From assembly GCF_030611305.1 (NCBI RefSeq), contig NZ_JAUWQB010000017.1, positions 1 through 50,748 of the forward strand: DNA of 50,748 nucleotides, in the 5' to 3' direction. The notes under the pieces were generated by a model, which was given only the letters and a program-made list of their open reading frames with translations, searched no databases and was not told the origin of the DNA. Position numbers and translations under genes: made by a program. Below, one piece after another: positions 25,081 to 32,404 of this stretch. The DNA is from Desulfobacula sp. (GTDB lineage: Bacteria > Desulfobacterota > Desulfobacteria > Desulfobacterales > Desulfobacteraceae). The number at the start of each line of letters is the position of its first letter. Position 1 is the first letter of the stretch.

Positions 25081-25929
25081 TTATTTTTTCATTAGTGCCA
25101 GAAATTTTTCTTTTTCGCCTTCAATCATGTGGTAACAATGCTGGTCTTCCGGGAATTTGCCTTCACGAACATCTGTACAATAGGCTTTCATGGCATCTGT
25201 GATGATGGTAGCAACATCGCAATATTTTTTAACAAATTTCGGAGTGAATGCCTGGAACTGACCAATGAGGTCGCTGACAATCAAAAGCTGCCCGTCACAG
25301 TCTTTTCCCGCACCAATTGAGAATACCGGAATGGTAAGTGTTTTGGCAATATATTGAGCTACTTCCGGGGGAACTGCTTCTACCAGAAGCATCTGAGCCC
25401 CGGCCACCTGAACAGCCAGGGCATCTTCAACAACCAGGGCGGCATCTTTGGCTGTCCTGCCCTGGGCTTTGTGGCCGCCCAGCGCTCCGGAACTCTGGGG
25501 TGTGAGACCGATATGCCCTATAACAACAATCCCTGCTTCTATGATGGCCTTGATTCTTGAGGCCACCCGAGTGCCGCCTTCAAGTTTGATGGCATCTACG
25601 TCAGCTTCCTTAAGGAAACGGCCGGCGTTTTTTACGGCATCTTCATCAGAAGTCTGGTAACTCATAAAAGGCATGTCGCCAATAATGAATGTGTTGGGCG
25701 CACCACGTCGAACAGCATCACTATGAACAATACATTGATCCATGGTAACAGGAACCGTGCCTTTGTATCCATAGACACACATGCCAAGGGAATCACCCAC
25801 AAGAATCATATCAAGCCCTGCTGCTTCTGCAAACTGGGCAGTAGGAAAGTCATAGGATGTCAACCAGGTGACTTTTTCACCCTTTCTCTTCATTTTATAA
25901 AAATCATGGATTGCTTTTTTCTTAGCCAT
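25081..25929 (-). CDS. panB: 3-methyl-2-oxobutanoate hydroxymethyltransferase
   Basis: 282 residues. PanB transfers a hydroxymethyl group from methylene-tetrahydrofolate to 2-oxoisovalerate, giving ketopantoate for pantothenate and CoA. Metal and substrate motifs are visible: VGDSLGMCVYGYKGTVPVTM (about 42-61), the Lys of AIKLEGG, GHIGLTPQS and the catalytic-Glu region LLVEAVPPEVA. Length is normal. RBS AAAAAGGAG precedes the ATG. Neither panC nor panD is nearby; instead it sits in an Lrp-headed operon with an unknown protein and an amino-acid dehydrogenase. Confidence 0.95.
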   Translation of the reverse strand: MAKKKAIHDFYKMKRKGEKVTWLTSYDFPTAQFAEAAGLDMILVGDSLGMCVYGYKGTVPVTMDQCIVHSDAVRRGAPNTFIIGDMPFMSYQTSDEDAVKNAGRFLKEADVDAIKLEGGTRVASRIKAIIEAGIVVIGHIGLTPQSSGALGGHKAQGRTAKDAALVVEDALAVQVAGAQMLLVEAVPPEVAQYIAKTLTIPVFSIGAGKDCDGQLLIVSDLIGQFQAFTPKFVKKYCDVATIITDAMKAYCTDVREGKFPEDQHCYHMIEGEKEKFLALMKK

Positions 25930-25968
25930 TTTATTCTCCTTTTTGTATTATTCGTGAGTTTGTTTAAG

Positions 25969-26430
25969 CTAAGCTGCATCAATGGGCCATCCCTGGTCGG
26001 GTTTGACTTCTGCGTATACAATAAATGTTTCGATTTTTCCCATCCCGGGAATGGTGGCAAGCTTTTCCTTGACCAGATTGCCCAGGTCGCTAATGTCCGG
26101 GGCAACAACATGCAAAAGGTAATCAAACCGCCCGGTAATATGGTAGCAGGCACGGACATAGGGAATCATTTTGATTTTATTTTCCAACAGCACAATATCT
26201 TTTACCTGGTGCCGGTCAAGGGAAATGCAGGCAAACCCCTGGGCTTTCAGCCCCAGCTTTTCAGGGTCCATTACTGCCCGGTATCCTTTAAGAATTCCCT
26301 TGTCTTCAAGTTTTTTGACCCGGTCCAGCATGGTGGAGGGTGCAAGCCCCACCTCTTTAGCAAGCTCACTATTTTTTTTTCGCCCGTCCTGTTGCAATGC
26401 TTTTAAAGTATGCCTGTCAATGCTGTCCAT
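25969..26430 (-). CDS. Lrp/AsnC-family transcriptional regulator
   Basis: 153 residues. The N-terminal winged helix-turn-helix begins MDSIDRHTLKALQQDGRKKN and includes LAKEVGLAPSTMLDRVKKLE (recognition helix about 32-44). The C-terminal RAM/ACT-like domain contains the amino-acid-binding turn GRFDYLLHVV. Such regulators sense amino acids and bind AT-rich inverted repeats as octamers. It is the first gene of the operon (39 nt before panB). Three ATTCG/CGAAT sites lie upstream, in the gap shared with the divergent purH half, so it probably controls itself and perhaps both directions. Confidence 0.92.
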   Translation of the reverse strand: MDSIDRHTLKALQQDGRKKNSELAKEVGLAPSTMLDRVKKLEDKGILKGYRAVMDPEKLGLKAQGFACISLDRHQVKDIVLLENKIKMIPYVRACYHITGRFDYLLHVVAPDISDLGNLVKEKLATIPGMGKIETFIVYAEVKPDQGWPIDAA

Positions 26431-26447
26431 GGGGTCTCCAAAATTAA

Positions 26448-26545
26448 ATTCGATAATTTATTATTTATACCGAATAAAATTGTAATGTCAAGTGGAAAAA
26501 TAAATAAATTTTTGAGATTATTTAAAAACTACCGAATTTTATTCG
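26448..26545. promoter_or_regulatory. Candidate Lrp-type operator cluster
   Basis: Three related sites occur in the divergent intergenic gap: ATTCGATAA (26448-26456), CCGAATAAAAT (26470-26480) and the perfect palindrome CGAAT-TTT-ATTCG (26533-26545), which extends to ATTCGATAAA. The shared ATTCG/CGAAT half-sites, AT-rich spacers and position next to the lrp gene suggest autoregulation. This is positional inference. Confidence 0.5.
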
Positions 26546-26672
26546 ATAAACAATTAACTGCCTTTCGTGGTCGGGCCTGGTATAGAAACTTGACTTTAAG
26601 GTCTTAATTTTATTAATCTGAATTATTAAAAGAAAGAACATTAACTTTTTACAATAAGTATAAGGAAAGATT

Positions 26673-27356
26673 ATGGGTAAGAATGTAGTTGAAAAAATTG
26701 ATGATCAGGTGAAAATAAAGACCCTTCTTATGAGTGTGTCTGACAAATCCGGCCTGGAGTCCTTTATTCCGGGACTGGTTGAGTTGAATCCGGATATTTT
26801 GATTCTGTCAACCGGCGGGACATATAGTAAAATAAAAGAGATTCTGGGTGGAAGGGCAGATTCCTGCTTAGAACAGGTATCTGAATATACGGGCCAGCCA
26901 GAAACCCAGGGAGGGCTTGTCAAAACTCTTGATTTTAAAATATACCTTGGTCTGTTGACGGAAACTTATAATGATGCCCATCAGGAGGATTTAAAAAGAA
27001 CCGATGCCCGCGCCATTGACATGGTCGTGGTGAACCTTTATCCCTTTAGTGAAACCATTGCCAGAGAGGGGGTGAGCCTGGAAGATGCCAGGGGGAATAT
27101 TGATATAGGCGGCCCGACCATGATCCGGGCGTCTGCCAAAAATTTTATCCGGGTGGCATCGGTGGTTGATCCTTCCACATATCCTTCCATACTGGAAAAA
27201 CTTAAGGCCAATGATGGCTCTTTATCCCTTGAGGACAGGTTTGGGCTTGCCCAAAAAGCATTTGAGCACACTGCAGTCTATGATAGAACCATCAGCCGTT
27301 ATCTTGCTGCAAAATCGATAAATGACGTTAAATCATGCTATAAATCAGGAGAATAA
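26673..27356 (+). CDS. IMP cyclohydrolase (N-terminal half of PurH as a separate protein)
   Basis: 227 residues matching the MGS-like cyclohydrolase domain of PurH, which closes FAICAR to IMP. Motifs in order are LLMSVSDKSGLESF (about 14-27), ILSTGGTYSKI, VSEYTGQPETQGGLVKTLDF, VVVNLYPF and DIGGPTMIRASAKN. The usual TLHPKIHGG reads TLDFKIYLG, so the central loop is divergent. The protein stops before the transformylase part, which is encoded 3 nt downstream in a separate gene. A -35-like TTGACT (26590-26595) may belong to its promoter. Confidence 0.88.
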   Translation: MGKNVVEKIDDQVKIKTLLMSVSDKSGLESFIPGLVELNPDILILSTGGTYSKIKEILGGRADSCLEQVSEYTGQPETQGGLVKTLDFKIYLGLLTETYNDAHQEDLKRTDARAIDMVVVNLYPFSETIAREGVSLEDARGNIDIGGPTMIRASAKNFIRVASVVDPSTYPSILEKLKANDGSLSLEDRFGLAQKAFEHTAVYDRTISRYLAAKSINDVKSCYKSGE

Positions 27357-27359
27357 GCC

Positions 27360-28610
27360 ATGTCCAAAGATCTCAAAGAGATGTACAAAACAATTATGGA
27401 TGATCATTTTACCCCGCAGATGGAAGTTTCTTTTGTTGACGGGGATAAAAGACAGACCCTTTTTTATGAAAAGGTTTCATGGGTGATTGACGGGGTGAAC
27501 AAGGGGTTAAGATATGGTGAAAATCCCGGACAGGAAGCAGCGCTTTACAGGCTTGTCAACGGCAACCTTGCCCTTGGTGATGCCCGAACCATTACCTCTG
27601 GAAAATATCTGGTGTCTGATATTGAACTGCTTCAATCGGGCAAGCATCCGGGAAAAACCAATCTTACCGATGCTGACAACGCCTTGAACATTTTAAGATA
27701 TTTTACCGATACCCCATGCGCCGTGATTGTCAAACATAACAATCCTTGTGGGGCTGCAAGGGCGCAAAGCCTCGAACAAGCCTATCACAAAGCATATATG
27801 GCGGACCGTGTGGCAGCCTTTGGTGGGTGCATTGCCCTGAATAAAGCAGTGGATATTGCTACGGCCCAGGCCATCGCCAATCAGTATGCAGAAGTTGTGG
27901 TGGCACCGGAATTCGAAGATGGGGTCATCGATATATTGGGTGCCAGGAAAAATTTAAGAGTGATCCGGATTAATAATATTGATAAGCTCCAAAGCTTTAT
28001 CGGTGAACGGGTGATTGATTTTAAAACTCTGATGGACGGCGGTATGGTGACTCAATGGTCTTTTGTTCCCCAAACCCTGTCTGAAAAGGATTTGGTTGTG
28101 GCTTCAACCGAGTATAAGGGGGAAGCATACAAGGTTGACCGTGAACCCACAAGCCGGGAATATGAAGACATGCTGTTCGGATGGCTGGTGGAATCCGGCA
28201 TTACATCCAATTCAGTGATCTATGTGAAAGACAATGTCACCGTAGGGATCGGAACCGGCGAGCAGGACAGGGTAGGAGTGGCGGAAATTGCTGTGGACAA
28301 GGCTTTTCGGAAACTCGCTGACAGATACTGCTTTGACAGATATGAGCTTTCCTTTGCCGATCTGACGGATACGGATAAGAGGGAGCAAATTGAAAATGAT
28401 GTAAAAGAAGTCAAAGGCGGTCTTATTGGATCTACCATGGTGTCTGATGCGTTTTTTCCCTTCAGGGACGGTATTGATGTGGGGCTCCGTCAGGGGGTTA
28501 AAGCCGTGGTTCAGCCCGGCGGCTCTATGAACGATTACCAGTCCATTGAAGCATGTAATGAAAATAATGCAACAATGGTCTATACGGGGCAGAGAAGTTT
28601 TAAACATTAA
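27360..28610 (+). CDS. AICAR formyltransferase (C-terminal half of PurH as a separate protein)
   Basis: 416 residues. It transfers a formyl group from 10-formyl-tetrahydrofolate to AICAR, the step before IMP closure. Visible are GLRYGENPGQEAALY (about 49-63), the catalytic Lys-His in VIVKHNNPCGAA (about 122-133), AAFGGCIALNKAVD and the C-terminal PGGSMNDYQSIEACNENN. The N-terminal 40 residues (MSKDLKEMYKTIMDDHF...) replace the missing cyclohydrolase domain. It starts 3 nt after the cyclohydrolase stop, so both halves should be co-translated. It converges with the RNase gene (7 nt between ends). Confidence 0.92.
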   Translation: MSKDLKEMYKTIMDDHFTPQMEVSFVDGDKRQTLFYEKVSWVIDGVNKGLRYGENPGQEAALYRLVNGNLALGDARTITSGKYLVSDIELLQSGKHPGKTNLTDADNALNILRYFTDTPCAVIVKHNNPCGAARAQSLEQAYHKAYMADRVAAFGGCIALNKAVDIATAQAIANQYAEVVVAPEFEDGVIDILGARKNLRVIRINNIDKLQSFIGERVIDFKTLMDGGMVTQWSFVPQTLSEKDLVVASTEYKGEAYKVDREPTSREYEDMLFGWLVESGITSNSVIYVKDNVTVGIGTGEQDRVGVAEIAVDKAFRKLADRYCFDRYELSFADLTDTDKREQIENDVKEVKGGLIGSTMVSDAFFPFRDGIDVGLRQGVKAVVQPGGSMNDYQSIEACNENNATMVYTGQRSFKH

Positions 28611-28617
28611 AATTTTT

Positions 28618-30597
28618 TTATACAAATAAAGAGAGCTGGTCTCTCCTGGCGTCAGCATGCTGGATGGTGACCTGGATGATATCTCCGTATTTGAGTTTGA
28701 TACCGCTTGGGGGAAGTTTTGCTTCAAACATGAATTCCTTGATCAGCACATTATAGTGATCCCTGTAACAATCAAGAACCAGGGCTTCATAGGTGCTTCC
28801 CCGCATGGATTCCAGGTACTTGATAATCCAGTATCGCTTTCTTGATGCCTGTACCCTGCCGGCATTGGCAATGGTCAATGAAATGGATTGGAGAATATTT
28901 TCAAGTTCAGCCTTGGAGTAAGCTTTGCGATATCCGAAAATGGCCTTTATCTGCCGCTGTGTAAGAAGGTCATGATACCTTCTGATGGGGGATGTAGCGG
29001 TAGCATATGCTTTGACTCCCAAGCCCGAATGGATTTCCGGATCTGTTCCGATCATGGCACGGCTCAATTGCTTTCTTTGCATGAAATTCAAGGTTAAAGA
29101 GGTTTCAATGCCTTTGAACAGCCTTTGTTTGGGGGGTGGTTGGGATCTGAAAACAGCAGGCATATTGTTATTTGCAAGAAACTCAGCCATCAGGGAATTG
29201 GCAAAGATCATCATTTCAGAAACCAGCATGCGTGCCGGGTTTTCTCTGTCAATTTTTAAATATCCGATCTCCTGATTTTCCTCAAGCCATACATTCACTT
29301 CCGGCAGGGTGATCTGAATAGCACCAGCCTTGAGTCTTTTTTCCCGTAATAGTGTCGCAATTTTATAGAGAGTGGTAATGGGGTCATTCTTTCCATTTAA
29401 AAGATTTGCCTCAGTATAGCTCATCTGCGTATGGACTTTGATGATACTGGGGACAATATCGTATTCCATAATTTTAAAAAATCGGTTCATTTTAATGATG
29501 GTACTGATGCCCGGTCTTATTTCGTTTTCTTTCAGGCTGCAAAGATCCTCGGAAAGATTAGGCGGTATCATGGGCAGCTTATCATCAGGCATGTAAATGG
29601 AACTGGCCCGATTCCTTGCCGCAAGATCAATGGGGTCATCGGATTTAACATATGCACTAACATCAATAATATGTATTCCAAGCGTATATCCGGTTTCCGT
29701 ATTCTCAAGGCTTATAGCATCATCAAAATCAAGTGTAGATTGCCCGTCAATGGTGATCAAGGGGATATTTGTCAAGTCCTTTCTTAACGGGTCATCAAAA
29801 AAGTTAGTCTGGGTGCTTGACAGCTTTTTTTCCTGTTCCAGCACATCGGAAGAAAAGTCAGTGGGAATTTGCATGGCCAAAAGATTGGTATTTTCATTTT
29901 GATCCCAGATCTCCGCCTTTACAAATACATTAAACAATTGTTCAGGTGAATTTAGAGGTGATTTTTTGATAATATTTTTGGCAACCGGGCAGGAATCAGA
30001 ATCATTGCCAAACAGATAATAGGATTTTAAAACATCAATAATATCCGGATCAATCGTAGTGTTGCTGCCGTTTTTATTATTCAAAACATCGTTGATCCAG
30101 ACAGCGCCTTTTTGGATCTGAATTTCCCTTTTCTCAGCCGCTTTGATTTGTCTTTTTCGGGCTTTAACCTGTTCGGGCGTGTAAGGGGCAAAAATTATCT
30201 TGTTGAATTTAAAATAGAGTCTGTCATAAAAAAAAGCCCGGATAACCGCTGCTTCATGGTCCGAAGTCAGGGGGGGGTCAAAGCAGAAAAGGGTCATGGT
30301 TTCGATATCAATGTCTTCAGACTCTTCATGAAGAATTTCCCATAATTCCTTAATGTTTATGGCCTTGGAAAGTTCTTTTCGGTTTTGCGTGAGCTGTTTT
30401 AGCTGGGTAACGATGGAGTCCCTGGAAACAGAAGTGTCAAGGCATATCTGTGATACGTGAGACAATCGGTTTTCAGAAAAATTAACTTCCCGATTATTCT
30501 CATTAAGTAATCTTAATTTGCCTTTTTTTTCCTGTAATATAACAGCAGAAATAATTTTCTGCTGGTCAATATACTCTACAATATTCCCTTTAATCAT
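28618..30597 (-). CDS. RNase II/R-family 3'-5' exoribonuclease
   Basis: About 659 residues with the start at 30597 (MIKGNIVEYIDQQ), preferred over an ATG 51 nt upstream because homologues begin this way and GGAA lies just before it. The RNB catalytic domain is intact: the four-Asp cluster in ITIDGQSTLDFDDAIS, DLCSLKENEIRPGIS and TSPIRRYHDLLTQRQ. N-terminal OB-like and helical regions precede it, and a C-terminal S1-like strand region (LPPSGIKLKYGDIIQVTIQH) closes it. It degrades structured or unstructured RNA processively. The length is nearer RNase II than the larger RNase R, and the class is left open. Confidence 0.88.
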   Translation of the reverse strand: MIKGNIVEYIDQQKIISAVILQEKKGKLRLLNENNREVNFSENRLSHVSQICLDTSVSRDSIVTQLKQLTQNRKELSKAINIKELWEILHEESEDIDIETMTLFCFDPPLTSDHEAAVIRAFFYDRLYFKFNKIIFAPYTPEQVKARKRQIKAAEKREIQIQKGAVWINDVLNNKNGSNTTIDPDIIDVLKSYYLFGNDSDSCPVAKNIIKKSPLNSPEQLFNVFVKAEIWDQNENTNLLAMQIPTDFSSDVLEQEKKLSSTQTNFFDDPLRKDLTNIPLITIDGQSTLDFDDAISLENTETGYTLGIHIIDVSAYVKSDDPIDLAARNRASSIYMPDDKLPMIPPNLSEDLCSLKENEIRPGISTIIKMNRFFKIMEYDIVPSIIKVHTQMSYTEANLLNGKNDPITTLYKIATLLREKRLKAGAIQITLPEVNVWLEENQEIGYLKIDRENPARMLVSEMMIFANSLMAEFLANNNMPAVFRSQPPPKQRLFKGIETSLTLNFMQRKQLSRAMIGTDPEIHSGLGVKAYATATSPIRRYHDLLTQRQIKAIFGYRKAYSKAELENILQSISLTIANAGRVQASRKRYWIIKYLESMRGSTYEALVLDCYRDHYNVLIKEFMFEAKLPPSGIKLKYGDIIQVTIQHADARRDQLSLFV

Positions 30598-30690
30598 GGT
30601 TCCGACAATAACAGGAAGGGGGTGTGTTGTCAAATGAACAAGAGGCATGAAAATCTTGTAAATTAAAGGGAAATACGATAGAATGATTTT

Positions 30691-31305
30691 ATGGGAAACA
30701 AAGAGAATAAAGAGAATAAAGAGAATAAAGACTTAAAAAAACAAAACAAAAATGATCTGCCGATTTTTGATTCTGATCATGATTTTTTAAAGGCATTTGA
30801 AAAAAAGAATGAGATAAAGACAGACAAAAAAAAAATTCAAACAAACAAGCATGGGGTGCAGGTGTTGGATACTCTGTCTGATAACCGAAATTTCATAGAA
30901 AATAGAGGCAAAGAAGATTTTGCTGAGCTGTTGGAGGAATCTTTTAAAAACGGGGAAGTAAAACCTGCAAAGAAAACATCATCCATGCCTGTAAAAAAAA
31001 GACTAAAGCGGTATCCGCCTGTTGAAGTTGAGCTGGACCTGCATGGTTACAACGCCATTGGCGCCCAAGTCAAAACCAGATCGTTTATCCACTCTTGCAA
31101 ACATCAGGGGTTTTTTACATTAAGAATTATTGTCGGAAAAGGGCTTCATTCCGATCTTGGAGCGGTATTGCCTGATGTCGTTGAAGATGTATGCAAAGAA
31201 ATGAAAAAACAGAATCTGGTTATCTGGTATGAATGGGATAAAAAAAAGAAATCTAAAAGTGGTGCTGTGATTGTTTATTTAAAACAATTTGAACGCTTTG
31301 AATGA
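30691..31305 (+). CDS. Smr-domain protein
   Basis: 204 residues. The first 100 are highly charged and probably disordered, starting with three KEN repeats. The Smr domain occupies about 108-204, with VELDLHGYNAIGAQ (the LDxHG motif), FIHSCKHQGFFTLRIIVGKG (the HGxG-equivalent reads VGKG) and LHSDLGAVLPDVV. Stand-alone Smr proteins are nucleases or nucleic-acid binders, and some cleave mRNA at stalled ribosomes. It is divergent from the RNase gene and has a 3' end abutting the mltG stop. Confidence 0.88.
   Translation: MGNKENKENKENKDLKKQNKNDLPIFDSDHDFLKAFEKKNEIKTDKKKIQTNKHGVQVLDTLSDNRNFIENRGKEDFAELLEESFKNGEVKPAKKTSSMPVKKRLKRYPPVEVELDLHGYNAIGAQVKTRSFIHSCKHQGFFTLRIIVGKGLHSDLGAVLPDVVEDVCKEMKKQNLVIWYEWDKKKKSKSGAVIVYLKQFERFE
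30703..30729 (+). repeat. Three tandem 9-bp repeats (GAGAATAAA)
   Basis: Three perfect copies inside the Smr gene start region encode Glu-Asn-Lys three times. Each unit is in frame, so copy-number change would lengthen or shorten the tail without a frameshift. Confidence 0.85.
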
Positions 31306-32304
31306 TCATTTTTTTCTGAGCTGATACTTTTTGACTGCCTGATTGTGCTCCTGGATGGTTTTTGAAAATTGATGGGTGGTATCTTTTTTAGAAACAAAAA
31401 ACAAATATTCGGTTTGAGCAGGATACAAGGCTGCCTGTAATGACTTGGCCCCGGGGTTTGAAATGGGACCCATGGGAAGCCCCTTGATTTGATAGGTATT
31501 ATAAGGGGTTAGCATTTTAAGGTGTTTCCGTTTAATGTTGCCATCAAAATTTTTGATGCCGTATATGACGGTGGGGTCACTTTCCAGGCGCATGTTTTTT
31601 CCCAGGCGGTTATGAAAAACAGAAGAGATCAAGGGTCTTTCCGAAGCATCTCCCGTCTCTTTTTCAATAATGGATGCAAGGGTCACAATATCATGGACAG
31701 AAAAGCCGAGAGTTTTTGCCCGGGCCTTCCATTTTTCAGTGAAAATAATTTTAAAATGTCCAACCATAGTGGTAATGATATCCTCACAGGAAGTATGCTT
31801 TGGGAAAAAATAGGTGTCAGGAAAAAGATAACCTTCCAGGGAGGTTGATTTAATTCCTAAGGAGATGATAAAGGATCTGTCTTGGCAAAGATCTATAAAT
31901 CTTGTTTTGTTGCAGAGATCTGTCTTTTCAACCAATGCGGCAACTTCTCTGATATTCATTCCTTCCGGAATAGTCATCCTGTACAATTTTACTTTGCCTT
32001 TTAAAAGAATCTCAAGGATGTGCTCCGGAGATTTTGATGCAGACAGAAGATATTCTCCCGCCTGAAGTTTTTTCTCTGCCTTTTTCATTTTTGTGAATAA
32101 TGTAAAATATGTCTTATTTGATATAATGGATTTTTTTTCAAGGTTTTTTGCAATAATCGTAAGGTTTTGACCGGGTTTGATGGTAAAAATCTTTTCAACG
32201 GCAGCAGTGCTTGCGGGTTCTTTAATAAAGGATTTTATATCAAGATAAAAGAAAAATCCTCCTGTAAAAAGAAAGATAAAAAGAACAAATGTTAAAATTT
32301 TCAT
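31306..32304 (-). CDS. mltG: Endolytic murein transglycosylase (YceG-like)
   Basis: About 332 residues from ATG 32304, chosen because it begins directly with the membrane anchor MKILTFVLFIFLFTGGFFFY. A TTG at 32346 lies inside a strong hairpin, and an ATG at 32319 is the other option. A LysM-like region (FTIKPGQNLTIIAKNLEKK) is followed by the YceG domain with the catalytic Glu in VTLASIIEKETGDASERPLI and the conserved LESDPTVIYG and PYNTYQIKGLPMGPISNPG. It cuts nascent glycan strands in the periplasm and ends their elongation. RBS is weak. Confidence 0.93.
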   Translation of the reverse strand: MKILTFVLFIFLFTGGFFFYLDIKSFIKEPASTAAVEKIFTIKPGQNLTIIAKNLEKKSIISNKTYFTLFTKMKKAEKKLQAGEYLLSASKSPEHILEILLKGKVKLYRMTIPEGMNIREVAALVEKTDLCNKTRFIDLCQDRSFIISLGIKSTSLEGYLFPDTYFFPKHTSCEDIITTMVGHFKIIFTEKWKARAKTLGFSVHDIVTLASIIEKETGDASERPLISSVFHNRLGKNMRLESDPTVIYGIKNFDGNIKRKHLKMLTPYNTYQIKGLPMGPISNPGAKSLQAALYPAQTEYLFFVSKKDTTHQFSKTIQEHNQAVKKYQLRKK

Positions 32305-32337
32305 GTTGTTTCTTGGCATATTGTCTTGGGACGCATA

Positions 32338-32377
32338 AACGGACAAAGGGTATCCTGTACGATACCCTTTATCCGTT
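32338..32377 (-). terminator. 16-bp hairpin after the rnf operon
   Basis: AAAGGGTATC (32345-32354) pairs with GATACCCTTT (32361-32370) around CTGTAC, and the stem extends through AACGGA/TCCGTT with one mismatch. On the minus strand it lies 28 nt after the rnfB stop. The T-run is short, so it may be a weak terminator or an RNA-stability element separating rnf from mltG. Confidence 0.6.
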
Positions 32378-32404
32378 ATACTGTTCTAAATTACTATTTT
32401 AAGG

